Positions 1-8,578 of a DNA stretch of 24,531 bases are shown here, piece after piece. Every line of letters starts with the position of its first letter. The first letter of the stretch is position 1. A model generated the notes under the pieces. The model ran no database searches, had not been told where the DNA came from, and was given only the letters and a program-made list of their open reading frames with translations. This DNA comes from Burkholderia sp. (GTDB lineage Bacteria; Pseudomonadota; Gammaproteobacteria; Burkholderiales; Burkholderiaceae), in contig JAQGMD010000442.1 of NCBI GenBank assembly GCA_028292565.1, positions 1 through 24,531 on the forward strand, in the 5' to 3' direction. The translations under genes and the position numbers were made by a program.

Positions 1-34
1 TTACTGACGCATCAATATGACTACGAAGGTAACT

Positions 35-991
35 ATGTCGTCGACGAGCGCGAAGGATATTTATCGCGAGTTCTCCAGGAGTGAACCGGCACTCCCTATC
101 TTTTCACGCGATTGGTGGCTCGATGCCGCGGCAGGCCACGACGAATGGGATGCCGCACTGGTGTTGAAGGGCGACCAGGTGGTGGCTGCGATGCCTTATG
201 TCTGGCATCGCCGCTTCGGGCTGAAGGTGCTCAGCCAACCGGCGTTGACGCAGAAGCTCGGCCCCTGGTTCCGGCAACGCGACGGCAAGCCGGGGACGAT
301 ACTTGCCAATGAAAAGGAACTCATGCAGGCGCTGATCGACCAGCTTCCCAGTTTCGATTTCTTTACGCAAAACTGGCATTACAACTGCACCAACTGGCTT
401 CCGTTCTCATGGAACGGCTTTGAGCAAACCACGCGCTATACCTACATATTGGATGAACTGGGCGATGCGGACCGGTTGTGGTCGCATCTGCAGCACAGCG
501 TACGCACCGAGTGCAAAAAAGCGTCGAACCGCTTCAGGCTCCAGGTCCGCAGCGACTTGCCGCTGGAGAATTTTCTGGCGCTGAACCGGATGACGTTCAC
601 CCGGCAGGGAATGCTGGTGCCATATCCTGACGAGCTGGTCCGCCGGATTGATGATGCTTGCGCCGAGCGTGGCTGCCGGAAAATTTTCATAGCCGAGGAT
701 CCGTCAGGGCGGCAGCATGCCGGCGTCTATATCGTCTGGGATGAAAACAGTGCATACGGGTTGATGATCGGTTCGGATCCCGATCTACGACACAGCGGCG
801 GCGTCAGTCTTTGCTTCTGGGAGGCTATCCGGCAAGCGGCCGCGGTGACGCAGCGATTCGATTTTTCGGGGTCGATGATGCAGCCCGTCGAACGGTTTTT
901 CCGCGGCTTCGGCGCAACGCAAGTACCTTACTTCAATGTGAGCAAAACCTGTTCCAGGTTGCTGCGTGTGCGGCAGTGCCTGATGCCATGA
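35..991 (+). CDS. FemAB/GNAT-type acyltransferase of polysaccharide locus
   Basis: Predicted cytoplasmic acyl- or aminoacyl-transferase of the FemAB-like GNAT group (Acetyltransf_6 type), often found in exopolysaccharide clusters. It probably modifies an amino group on a sugar or precursor. The C-terminal half has the hallmarks of this group: a basic segment VRTECKKASNRF, then LNRMTFTRQGM, and a late FDFSGSMMQPVERFFRGFGA motif. There is no signal peptide. The start is placed at ATG 35 because GAAGG lies five bases upstream of it and family members begin close to the SARDIYREF-like segment. An in-frame ATG at 17 has no ribosome binding site and would add six residues. The deacetylase gene follows after 16 bases, so the two are probably co-transcribed. 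The family is fairly sure; the acyl donor and acceptor are unknown. Confidence 0.75.
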   Translation: MSSTSAKDIYREFSRSEPALPIFSRDWWLDAAAGHDEWDAALVLKGDQVVAAMPYVWHRRFGLKVLSQPALTQKLGPWFRQRDGKPGTILANEKELMQALIDQLPSFDFFTQNWHYNCTNWLPFSWNGFEQTTRYTYILDELGDADRLWSHLQHSVRTECKKASNRFRLQVRSDLPLENFLALNRMTFTRQGMLVPYPDELVRRIDDACAERGCRKIFIAEDPSGRQHAGVYIVWDENSAYGLMIGSDPDLRHSGGVSLCFWEAIRQAAAVTQRFDFSGSMMQPVERFFRGFGATQVPYFNVSKTCSRLLRVRQCLMP

Positions 992-1007
992 GTGAGCGGA
1001 AAATATC

Positions 1008-2381
1008 ATGCTGGTCGTAACCATACCTTACACATGCCGGGCCGAACGTCGCTGGATCAGCGCCGTCGTGCTCGGCGAATTCCTCGGCCTCGCGTACGAG
1101 CTGCAGTTCGACACGGAGACTACGGTGCGTATCAGCGCCTCTGGCAAGACACTGGAAATGCCCGACATTTTCTTTGCAGGCGCGGGGGATAAATGGCTGG
1201 CCGATGAATCGCTGCCGCAGGAACCCCTGCAGCAATGGACCATCGCCGACAGCCGCCTCGACGTGGACCTGGGTGAGCCGCGTGTGCCAGTACTCTTCGG
1301 CGCTTGCGGATACGAGATGCACGACGAAGGCGCCACGCTCGCCCTCGACATTTTCGGCTCCTGCTTTTTCATGTTGTCGCGCTATGAAGAAGCGGTAAGC
1401 AAGCAGCGGGATCATCATGACCGGTTCCCGGCGCATGCTTCGCTCGCTTGCCGGCAGTCCTTTCTCGACCGCCCGATCGTCGATGAGTACGTGGAAATCC
1501 TGTGGGCGGCAATGCGCCGGTTATGGCCGCGACTTGAGCGCAAGCCGCGCCGGAGCAGCACCATAGTCACTTGCGATGTCGATCACCCATATCATCCAAG
1601 TGCCGCCTCGGTCCCCCGCCTCATCAAAAGAACGGCAGCCGAAGTAATACGCAAACGCACCCTTTCCAGTGGCATCCACCCGCTGAAAAACTACATTGCC
1701 GCCCGCCGCGGAAACTGGCGCAACGATGTCTACTATTACACTGTGGACTGGATGATGGATGTCAATGAGAAGGCAGGCAATAAAGTCGCCTTTTACTTCA
1801 TCCCTGAAATCACCGACGCGAAATATGACGGCGCCTGTACCGTGGCCGACCCTGCCGTGAAAGAGATGCTGGGCAGGATCGCCCGGCGCGGCCATGAGAT
1901 CGGCATCCATCCCGGCTATAACACCTACAGAAGCCAGGTAAATCTCAGCTCCGCAGTCAATGCGCTTCGTCGGGTATTGGACCGGCAACATATCAACCAG
2001 GAAATCGGCGGCGGACGCCAGCACTTCCTGCGCTGGTCGACCCACACGCCTGCAATATGGGACCGGGCCGGCCTGCGATACGACAGCACACTCAGCTTTG
2101 CAGACTACGCAGGATTCAGGTGCGGCACCTGCCATGAATACCCAATGTACGACCTGCATCACAGAAGCGCGCTCAAGGTCAGGCAGCGTCCGTTGATATG
2201 CATGGAGCAGTCCGTCATCCGTTACATGGGCTACGGTCTGACGGAACAGGCGCTTGAAGCGATGCAGAAGTTGAAAAAAGTGGTGTATCGCTACCACGGA
2301 GATTTTGTCCTGCTATGGCATAACTCCTGTTTTGAAGCGGATCGGGCGCGGGAGATGTACTGCGAGGTGATCAGGTCATGA
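1008..2381 (+). CDS. Polysaccharide deacetylase family protein (NodB-type)
   Basis: Predicted carbohydrate esterase/deacetylase of 457 residues. Roughly the first 130 residues form a separate N-terminal domain of the kind fused to these deacetylases (DUF7033-like). The NodB-like barrel follows, with the metal/catalytic Asp motif CDVDH (Asp190 and Asp192) and the GHEIGIHPG motif (residues 295-303, His301). A conserved tail has the RWSTHTPAIWDRAGLRYDSTL segment typical of the subfamily, and VLLWHNSCF lies near the end. No signal peptide is visible, so it may act in the cytoplasm on a precursor rather than on exported polymer. It overlaps the next gene by four bases (ATGA), which implies translational coupling. 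Together with the upstream FemAB-like transferase it could remove and replace N-acyl groups on a sugar; that pairing is inference. Confidence 0.85.
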   Translation: MLVVTIPYTCRAERRWISAVVLGEFLGLAYELQFDTETTVRISASGKTLEMPDIFFAGAGDKWLADESLPQEPLQQWTIADSRLDVDLGEPRVPVLFGACGYEMHDEGATLALDIFGSCFFMLSRYEEAVSKQRDHHDRFPAHASLACRQSFLDRPIVDEYVEILWAAMRRLWPRLERKPRRSSTIVTCDVDHPYHPSAASVPRLIKRTAAEVIRKRTLSSGIHPLKNYIAARRGNWRNDVYYYTVDWMMDVNEKAGNKVAFYFIPEITDAKYDGACTVADPAVKEMLGRIARRGHEIGIHPGYNTYRSQVNLSSAVNALRRVLDRQHINQEIGGGRQHFLRWSTHTPAIWDRAGLRYDSTLSFADYAGFRCGTCHEYPMYDLHHRSALKVRQRPLICMEQSVIRYMGYGLTEQALEAMQKLKKVVYRYHGDFVLLWHNSCFEADRAREMYCEVIRS

Positions 2382-3685
2382 AACAACGCATCGGTCTCCT
2401 CGTGCTGCATTTCGCGATTTTCTTCGCATTGGCCTATGCCTACGAAAACTTCGTCAGCGTGCAATACGGGTACGAAGGATATGTCTTCCATCCCGACGAG
2501 GCAAACCGCAGTCTCGCATTGATCTGTGTGGCGGCGTTATCGCTGATTACCCCGGTCGAGGCGCGGAAGCCGTCGACAATATTCCATCATCTCACGCTCG
2601 TGGCGGTATTGCTGCCGATGCTGGTCATGTTTTACGCGGCGGAACAGCCGTGGGAATACATGGCGCAGTGCATGTTCGCCTATGCGGTCACCACCATCCT
2701 GCCACTTTTCCTGAAGGTCACGCCTCCGAAATTCGCCAACTTGTCGAAACACGACCTGAGGCGCGTTTTAGTGATGATTACATTCATTTATATAGTGGCG
2801 GTGTTACTGATGGGCGGCGCGCGCTATATGAACTTTGACCTCTCGAGAGTTTATGATTTTCGTCGTGACGCGGCCAGCAACCTGCCAGGAATATTTGCGT
2901 ACATTTCGCCGCTGATCGGCAAGGTGGTGGTGCCGATCGCCCTTGTCATTTCACTGCTGTATAAAAAGTACTCGACCGCGCTGTTGGTAGTCGGCTGCGC
3001 CATCCTGATATTCGGGATGACGGCTCACAAGTCGACCTTGTTCGCACCGTTTGCGATCCTGCTCGTCTATTACGTCTCATTGAGCAGGAACCTGATATTC
3101 AAGTTCAACCTGGCGCTACTGGCTCTGATCATGGTGGGCCTGGGGGACTTCTGGCTACAGCAAAATTATTCGCCCGATACGTTCGGCACCATGGCCACGA
3201 TGACGTTGCAAAGGGTGTTATTCACCCCGGCGTACCTCAACAACCTGTACTTCGATTTTTTTTCGAAGAACGAATGGGTGCTGTTCTCCAACAGCAAACT
3301 CAGCCTTGGGCTCATGGATTACCCCTACACGATGGATGTCTCTTACCAGATTGGCTATGTCTATTTCAATGACGACCGAATGAGCGCAAATACCGGTTGG
3401 TTCGGCAGCGCCTATATGCAAGCCGGCTTTATGGGAATCCTGCTCTATGCGGTCATCATCTCGGCGCTTTACAAATACATTGACGCTTGCGCGCGCCGGT
3501 CGGGTGAGCCGGCGTTGATTACCGCGTCAGTCGTTGTGCCCGCAATCGTGATCATCACTTCAGCGGACCTGCCGGTCTCACTGGTTACCCACGGCCTGTA
3601 TGTCAATTTGTTATTGATAGCCTGTTTTCACAAAGAAGATATTTCCCATGCGTATAGTCCACCTCAGCAGCGTTCATTCGCGTAA
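2378..3685 (+). CDS. Polysaccharide polymerase-like membrane protein (Wzy/EpsG type)
   Basis: Integral membrane protein of 435 residues with roughly ten hydrophobic segments, starting at residue 7 (LLVLHFAIFFALAYAY). It is probably the repeat-unit polymerase of a Wzx/Wzy-type pathway. A long polar loop around residues 265-340 precedes the motif NTGWFGSAYMQAGFMGILLY, which resembles the conserved late segment (N-x-G, small residues, GF-x-G) of Wzy/EpsG-like proteins. Polymerases have little sequence conservation, so the call rests on topology, that motif and position between a deacetylase and a glycosyltransferase. The start overlaps the upstream stop by four bases, and the 3' end overlaps the next gene by 38 bases. 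A run of eight T occurs at 3256-3263 within the coding sequence. A Wzx-like flippase is less likely because of the large periplasmic loop. Confidence 0.7.
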   Translation: MKQRIGLLVLHFAIFFALAYAYENFVSVQYGYEGYVFHPDEANRSLALICVAALSLITPVEARKPSTIFHHLTLVAVLLPMLVMFYAAEQPWEYMAQCMFAYAVTTILPLFLKVTPPKFANLSKHDLRRVLVMITFIYIVAVLLMGGARYMNFDLSRVYDFRRDAASNLPGIFAYISPLIGKVVVPIALVISLLYKKYSTALLVVGCAILIFGMTAHKSTLFAPFAILLVYYVSLSRNLIFKFNLALLALIMVGLGDFWLQQNYSPDTFGTMATMTLQRVLFTPAYLNNLYFDFFSKNEWVLFSNSKLSLGLMDYPYTMDVSYQIGYVYFNDDRMSANTGWFGSAYMQAGFMGILLYAVIISALYKYIDACARRSGEPALITASVVVPAIVIITSADLPVSLVTHGLYVNLLLIACFHKEDISHAYSPPQQRSFA

Positions 3686-4745
3686 CGATACCCGTGTCTT
3701 CATCAAGCAGTGCCGCAGCCTGGCGTCGCATGGCCATGACGTCACCCTGGTGGTCGCGGACGACCAGGGCGAAGAGCACAAAGACGGCGTGCGTATCCTG
3801 GATGTGGGCCGTGCAACCGGCCGGATCAGGCGGATGATCACTACCACCCAGCGGATGCTGGATGAGGCGGTCGGCCTCGACGCAGCGGTCTACCACTTGC
3901 ATGATCCTGAACTGATGCCGGTCGGCCTCAAGCTCAGGAAGCTGAAGAAAAAGGTGATCTTCGACTCGCACGAAGACCTCCCCAGGGAACTGAGCGGCAA
4001 GACGTATCTCGGCGCGTTTGCGACGCGACTGTTGCCGCAGGCGGTGGGATGGTACGAGCGCTACGCCTGCCGCAGGTTCAACGGAATCGTGACCGCCACG
4101 CCATTCCTGCGTGACAAATTCCTCCCGGTCAACCGCCATACTATCGATGTCAATAATTTTCCGGTCATCGCTGAATTTGATACGCCGGTGGCATGGAGCG
4201 AAAAGCGCAACGAGGTCTGCTATGTGGGCAGCATCACCGCGTTGCGTGGAATTCGTGAGGCGGTGAAAGCTTGCGAATCCCTCTCATCCCCGACCAGGCT
4301 CAACCTGGTCGGACGCTACGATGACTCGGTGGCGGATGAGATCAGGACCTACGCGGGCTGGGCGCGGGTAAACGAACTCGGCTGGCTCGGGCGTGCCGGG
4401 GTAAGCGACGTGCTCAGGCGCTCCGTCGCCGGATTGGTCACATTGCATCCAGCCAGACATTACATCGATTCCCTGCCGGTGAAGATGTTTGAATACATGG
4501 CGGCCGGGATCCCGGTGATTGCATCCGATTTTCCGCTATGGCGCACGATTATTAAACGTAACGGCTGTGGCCTGTGCGTGGACCCCCTGGATCCAAAAGC
4601 GATTGCCGACGCAATCGACTATCTCGTTCTTAACCCGAAGACCGCACGCCGCATGGGAGAAAACGGTCGCCGCGCGGTGCTGAAAAAATTTAACTGGGCG
4701 ATGGAAGAAGAGAAACTGCTCGGTTTTTACGCCGCGTTGGCCTGA
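3648..4745 (+). CDS. Glycosyltransferase family 4 protein
   Basis: Predicted retaining GT-B glycosyltransferase of 365 residues, cytoplasmic or peripheral at the inner membrane. It would add one sugar to the undecaprenyl-linked repeat unit. The N-terminal Rossmann half starts MRIVHLSSVHSRNDTRVF and contains DSHEDLPREL. The C-terminal half has the nucleotide-sugar binding signature LPVKMFEYMAAGIPVIASDF (about residues 274-293), typical of GT4. Length is normal for the family. The start overlaps the polymerase gene by 38 bases in another frame; it is supported by the Rossmann beta-strand beginning directly at the Met and by the AAAGAAGA stretch upstream. The donor sugar cannot be told from sequence. 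The next gene starts 13 bases downstream. Confidence 0.88.
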   Translation: MRIVHLSSVHSRNDTRVFIKQCRSLASHGHDVTLVVADDQGEEHKDGVRILDVGRATGRIRRMITTTQRMLDEAVGLDAAVYHLHDPELMPVGLKLRKLKKKVIFDSHEDLPRELSGKTYLGAFATRLLPQAVGWYERYACRRFNGIVTATPFLRDKFLPVNRHTIDVNNFPVIAEFDTPVAWSEKRNEVCYVGSITALRGIREAVKACESLSSPTRLNLVGRYDDSVADEIRTYAGWARVNELGWLGRAGVSDVLRRSVAGLVTLHPARHYIDSLPVKMFEYMAAGIPVIASDFPLWRTIIKRNGCGLCVDPLDPKAIADAIDYLVLNPKTARRMGENGRRAVLKKFNWAMEEEKLLGFYAALA

Positions 4746-4758
4746 GCCGGAGGCCACG

Positions 4759-6225
4759 ATGACGGTGCCGAAATACCTTTTCTTCGCAGTGCTGTGGTTT
4801 GCAGTGGTATCCACTGAAGCGGCGGACCGCCGCTTCGACTGCGGTGGACAGGTGGAAGCGGAAGTCTGGTCCGCCTGGGATAGCGGGCTTCGTGGATTTA
4901 TCGAGCAGCAGCAGTTGCGGGACCGCCTGCTGAAACGCGGAGATGTCTACGCGCTTTATGACGTGCAGACCTATACGCACAATGTAGTGTCGATGGCGCG
5001 CCGCTGCAATCGTCAGGACCGGTTGCGCGAAATCGCCACGCTGATCCGTATCGCTTACGACGCGCTGGAGCCGGGGACGCCGGCTTCGCCCGGGCGACGA
5101 TGGATCTGTCGTGGAGGCTCCACCTGCAACGATACCAATCGCTTGTTGAATAAAGAAGTGGCGCTGGATAGCGTTCAATTCCTGGCGCTTGCCGCTTCGG
5201 TCGCGAACGCCCTTGCGTCATCGAAGCAGCCGCCTGGTCCGGAGACAGAGGCGTTCGTCGAAGACACGGCCCGGATTGCGGTCGAACACCTGCTGCGCTG
5301 GGATGATATCGCCGACGGGATGCGGCTGCGTAAGGCGATCCGCTCTACACCCGACGACATGGATGGTTCATCCGCCCTGATATTCACCGACAGGGAATTG
5401 TGGCTCATCACCGTGTATGCGGAACTTGCCGGAATCCGGAATGCGGATCTCGGCCTTTCAGACGAAGACCATGATCGCCTCCGGCGCCATCTGACACAAC
5501 TGTTGCGATTTTTCTCTGCGCGGCTTTCCATCCGCAAGCGAGGGACTGTGGACCTGGCGGACGTGGATCGGGCGTATTGGTCGTCAAGGGCGGAAAACCG
5601 GTATGCGGGGTATGAGAGCGAGGAGAAGCCGGTGGTTTGCGCGTCTTCGGAAAACGGAGATAAAAAACCGGAAGTGCGCGTGCCCGCCAGCACAGTGTCG
5701 ACGCGTGCCGATACCGGCTGGGACATCAGTCATGCGCGCCGCCTGGTCCATGCGCTGGATGCGTTGGAACGCAATCGCGGCGCGCTCATGAAAACGTTCG
5801 GGGTGAGCCGGAAAGAGCTTCCGCGCAAAGGGATAGCCAGGGCATTTGCCAATACGCTGTTGAAGGATGTGTGGAACGGCGATACGGCAATGCCCTTGTT
5901 TTCCAACTACTGGAGCGGTGCGAACGGCTGGTTCCGGGTGGCCTACGACAATGGCACCGGCGCGTGCCGGGAAGGATATCCGCCGTATGGCATGAGCGAC
6001 TCCTTTGCCACCGGCGGCTACATAGCATGGGCGCAGTACCGGCCGCAGATCGGTGTGCTGGGCCGCAGGCTCTATGACCTTGCCCGCGAGCCGGATGAAG
6101 AGGGCGCCGCGTTCATCACGAAGTACTATCCGACATTAAGCAAGCAGGCGGGCGCGCAAAGCAATGCGCTGGCGAAGCTGATGTTTCTCCCTACGCTGGT
6201 TGGGCCGGCAGGAGGATCCAAGTGA
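4759..6225 (+). CDS. Secreted protein of unknown function in polysaccharide operon
   Basis: I do not recognise the family. The 488-residue product begins with a clear signal peptide (MTVPKYLFFAVLWFAVVSTEAADRRF, likely cleaved after TEA), so it is predicted to be periplasmic or exported. The mature part looks mostly alpha-helical, rich in Trp, Tyr and Arg. It carries about six Cys (DCGG, RRCN, ICRGG, TCND, VCASS, ACREG) that could form disulfides. The C-terminal third has conspicuous aromatic/glycine motifs: FSNYWSGANGWFRVAYDNGTG and YPPYGMSDSFATGGYIAW. This composition recalls (alpha/alpha)-toroid polysaccharide lyases, hydrolases or C5-epimerases, but that is inference only. GGAGG lies five bases before the ATG. 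The 3' end overlaps the aminotransferase start by four bases, so it is a true operon member. Confidence 0.8.
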   Translation: MTVPKYLFFAVLWFAVVSTEAADRRFDCGGQVEAEVWSAWDSGLRGFIEQQQLRDRLLKRGDVYALYDVQTYTHNVVSMARRCNRQDRLREIATLIRIAYDALEPGTPASPGRRWICRGGSTCNDTNRLLNKEVALDSVQFLALAASVANALASSKQPPGPETEAFVEDTARIAVEHLLRWDDIADGMRLRKAIRSTPDDMDGSSALIFTDRELWLITVYAELAGIRNADLGLSDEDHDRLRRHLTQLLRFFSARLSIRKRGTVDLADVDRAYWSSRAENRYAGYESEEKPVVCASSENGDKKPEVRVPASTVSTRADTGWDISHARRLVHALDALERNRGALMKTFGVSRKELPRKGIARAFANTLLKDVWNGDTAMPLFSNYWSGANGWFRVAYDNGTGACREGYPPYGMSDSFATGGYIAWAQYRPQIGVLGRRLYDLAREPDEEGAAFITKYYPTLSKQAGAQSNALAKLMFLPTLVGPAGGSK

Positions 6226-7361
6226 CCTCGTATTCATGCCTGCTCGCCGGGCACCTCGGCAGCGACCCTGCACGCATCCACCTCTACTGGAAAGGCCGGG
6301 TCGCACTCTTTGCCGCGCTCAAAGCCGCCGGCGTCGGCGCCGGCGATGAAGTGATTATCCCCGCGCTGACTTGCGTGGTGGTGCCGAATGCGATCTTGTA
6401 CTGCAATGCGACGCCGGTGTATTCCGATGTCCGTGCCGACACGCTTACGCTCGACCCCGACTCGGTAGCCCGCCTGGTTAACCGGAGGACCAGGGCGATC
6501 ATCATCCAGAACACCTTTGGCCTCAGTGCCGATGTCGATGTGCTGGTTAATCTTGCGCGAGAGCGCGGACTGCTGGTGCTGGAGGATTGTACGCACGGCT
6601 TTGGCGGGTCTTTCCGGGGGCAGCCGAACGGCACCCTGGCGGACGCATCGTTTTTTTCCACGCAATGGAACAAACCCTATTCAACCGGGCTGGGCGGAAT
6701 CCTGCTGGTCAATCGGCCGGAACAGTTTCCCGGACTCGATATCATCAACCGTACTGCCATAGCGCCCGGAAAAGGGGAGCTCGCCAGTTTGTGGCTCAGC
6801 ATGCAGGCGCGGCGCTTCCTGCTGACTGACGGCAGTTACTGGGCGATGCTGCGGCTGTATCGGCGGCTTTCAAAATCCGGGTTCGTCACAGGTTCTTCCT
6901 CTGCGCAGGAAATCGAATCGACTGATATGCCCTCCGGATTTTTCAAACAACATTCGCCGATGCAAGCGGTAACCGGTGTATCCGCGCTGCGCAACCTGCA
7001 CGATGTGATCCGCACACGCAGGAAGAGTGCGCTTGCCTATCGCAAGGTGCTCGCCATGAAGAATAAATGGCATGTGCCGGCTGAGCATGATGCCAATAAC
7101 GCGTTTCTGAAATTTCCCATACTCGCGCGCAATCGGAAGCAGTTCTTTGATGCGGCGGAAGAAGCAAAGGTGCGCCTGAGCGACTGGTTCCTGTCGCCGA
7201 TCCACCCGGTCGAGCGCGACTTTTCCGCGTGGAATCTATCGCTCGATGCGGTGCCGACCGCAGCCGCCATTTCGCGCAAGCTGCTGACGATTAATACTGA
7301 GGCACGGGATGCTGCTCGCGTTTGTGAATTTATCAGCAGGTCCGCGGAACTCATTGAATGA
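6222..7361 (+). CDS. DegT/DnrJ/EryC1/StrS-like aminotransferase (divergent)
   Basis: PLP-dependent sugar aminotransferase family protein of 379 residues. The fold signature is clear: GAGDEVIIPALTCVVVPNAI near residue 40, and VLEDCTHGFGG with the PLP-contacting Asp. The presumed Schiff-base Lys151 sits in TQWNKPYSTGLGG. The spacing and wording differ from standard members (EDAAQ, SxxK), so this is a divergent branch and may act on an unusual keto-sugar. It starts with GTG at 6222, within a four-base GTGA overlap with the preceding stop, and AGGAGG lies just upstream. It is separated from the dehydratase and the two other aminotransferases of the downstream operon, so its partner ketosugar is unclear. 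It overlaps the next gene by four bases. Confidence 0.85.
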   Translation: MTSYSCLLAGHLGSDPARIHLYWKGRVALFAALKAAGVGAGDEVIIPALTCVVVPNAILYCNATPVYSDVRADTLTLDPDSVARLVNRRTRAIIIQNTFGLSADVDVLVNLARERGLLVLEDCTHGFGGSFRGQPNGTLADASFFSTQWNKPYSTGLGGILLVNRPEQFPGLDIINRTAIAPGKGELASLWLSMQARRFLLTDGSYWAMLRLYRRLSKSGFVTGSSSAQEIESTDMPSGFFKQHSPMQAVTGVSALRNLHDVIRTRRKSALAYRKVLAMKNKWHVPAEHDANNAFLKFPILARNRKQFFDAAEEAKVRLSDWFLSPIHPVERDFSAWNLSLDAVPTAAAISRKLLTINTEARDAARVCEFISRSAELIE

Positions 7362-8578
7362 AAATATTGATCGTCAACCATTACTCCGGTTCCGCCGAGC
7401 TCGGCATGGAGTACCGTCATTACTATCTTGCGAAAGAGTTGCAGTCCCTGGGCCATCAGGTATGCATCGTCGCTTCGCGGTTTTCGCATTTGCGCATTCA
7501 TCAGCCGGGCAGGCAGGGAGGCTGGAGCGAGCACTGCGGCATTCCTCATTTGTGGCTGGCCGGATGTCCGTATAACGGCAACGGTGCGCGGCGCCTGGTC
7601 AACATGGTGGGATTTTCCGACAGCCTGTGGCGCAATGCCGGAACGATCGCGAAAGAACAGAAACCCGATCTGGTGCTGGCTTCGTCGCCGCATCCATTCA
7701 GCGCTTATGGGGCTGCCAGGCTGGCCCGCATCGCCGGGGCACGGTTTGTTTTCGAGATCCGCGATCTTTGGCCGCTGAGCCTGATGGAGCTTGGCTCGAT
7801 GACGGCTCGCAATCCGCTTATCCGGTTGCTTGATCATGCAGAGGCATACGGGTGTAACCATGCGGACAAGGTCATTTCTTTGCTGCCCTGTGTGCATGAT
7901 TACCTGGCGCGGCGAAATGTGCGGGAGGACAAGTGGACTGTCATACCGAACGGTGTTTTGCTTAGCGAGTGGGAAGAGCCTTGGGCGAATGTCCCGGCGC
8001 CCGCGCTCGAGGTACTCAACACTTTGCGTGCTGATGGGTACTCTCTGGTTGGCTATGCGGGCAACCATGGCCAGGCCAATGCGCTCGACACCTTCATCGA
8101 TGCGGCAAGCCGGGTGGGCAATGAGAAGGTGGCTTTCGTGCTGGCCGGCGGAGGGCCGGAGAAGACCCGGTTGCAACGGCGGGTACAGGCGGAGGGGCTG
8201 CGCAATGTCCGCTTTCTCGATCCGGTTCGCAAAGAGCATATTCCGATGCTGCTGCAATGGTTTGATGTGGCTTATATCGGGTTGGAGCGGCAGCCTTTGT
8301 TTCGCTTCGGGATCTCGCCCAACAAGCTGACGGATTACATGATGGCCGGGCGGCCGGTATTGAAAGCGATCGATTCGGGCAATGATGTTGTACGTGATGC
8401 GGGGTGTGGATTGACCGTGGCGCCTGAAGATCCGCAAGCGGTTGTTGATGGCGTTCGCAAGTTGCTTGCGTTGGGGAAGGAGGAGCGCAGGGTCATGGGG
8501 CTGCGGGGGCGGGAGTATGTGGTGAAGAACCATAGTTACTCGGTGTTGGCGCGTCAGTTTCTTGCCGAGTGTACGTAG
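7358..8578 (+). CDS. Glycosyltransferase family 4 (WbuB-like)
   Basis: Predicted GT-B glycosyltransferase of 406 residues, close in style to WbuB-type GT4 enzymes that transfer amino-sugars in O-antigen assembly. Seen motifs are MKILIVNHYSG at the N-terminus, FEIRDLWPLSLMELG in the first domain, VIPNGV at the interdomain linker, and ISPNKLTDYMMAGRPVLKAIDSGNDVV in the donor-binding domain. Length is typical. The start codon overlaps the preceding stop (ATGA). It is the last gene of the first operon; a stretch of about 420 bases without a gene follows. The donor may be one of the amino-sugars made by the downstream operon, but this is not shown by sequence. Confidence 0.88.
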   Translation: MKILIVNHYSGSAELGMEYRHYYLAKELQSLGHQVCIVASRFSHLRIHQPGRQGGWSEHCGIPHLWLAGCPYNGNGARRLVNMVGFSDSLWRNAGTIAKEQKPDLVLASSPHPFSAYGAARLARIAGARFVFEIRDLWPLSLMELGSMTARNPLIRLLDHAEAYGCNHADKVISLLPCVHDYLARRNVREDKWTVIPNGVLLSEWEEPWANVPAPALEVLNTLRADGYSLVGYAGNHGQANALDTFIDAASRVGNEKVAFVLAGGGPEKTRLQRRVQAEGLRNVRFLDPVRKEHIPMLLQWFDVAYIGLERQPLFRFGISPNKLTDYMMAGRPVLKAIDSGNDVVRDAGCGLTVAPEDPQAVVDGVRKLLALGKEERRVMGLRGREYVVKNHSYSVLARQFLAECT

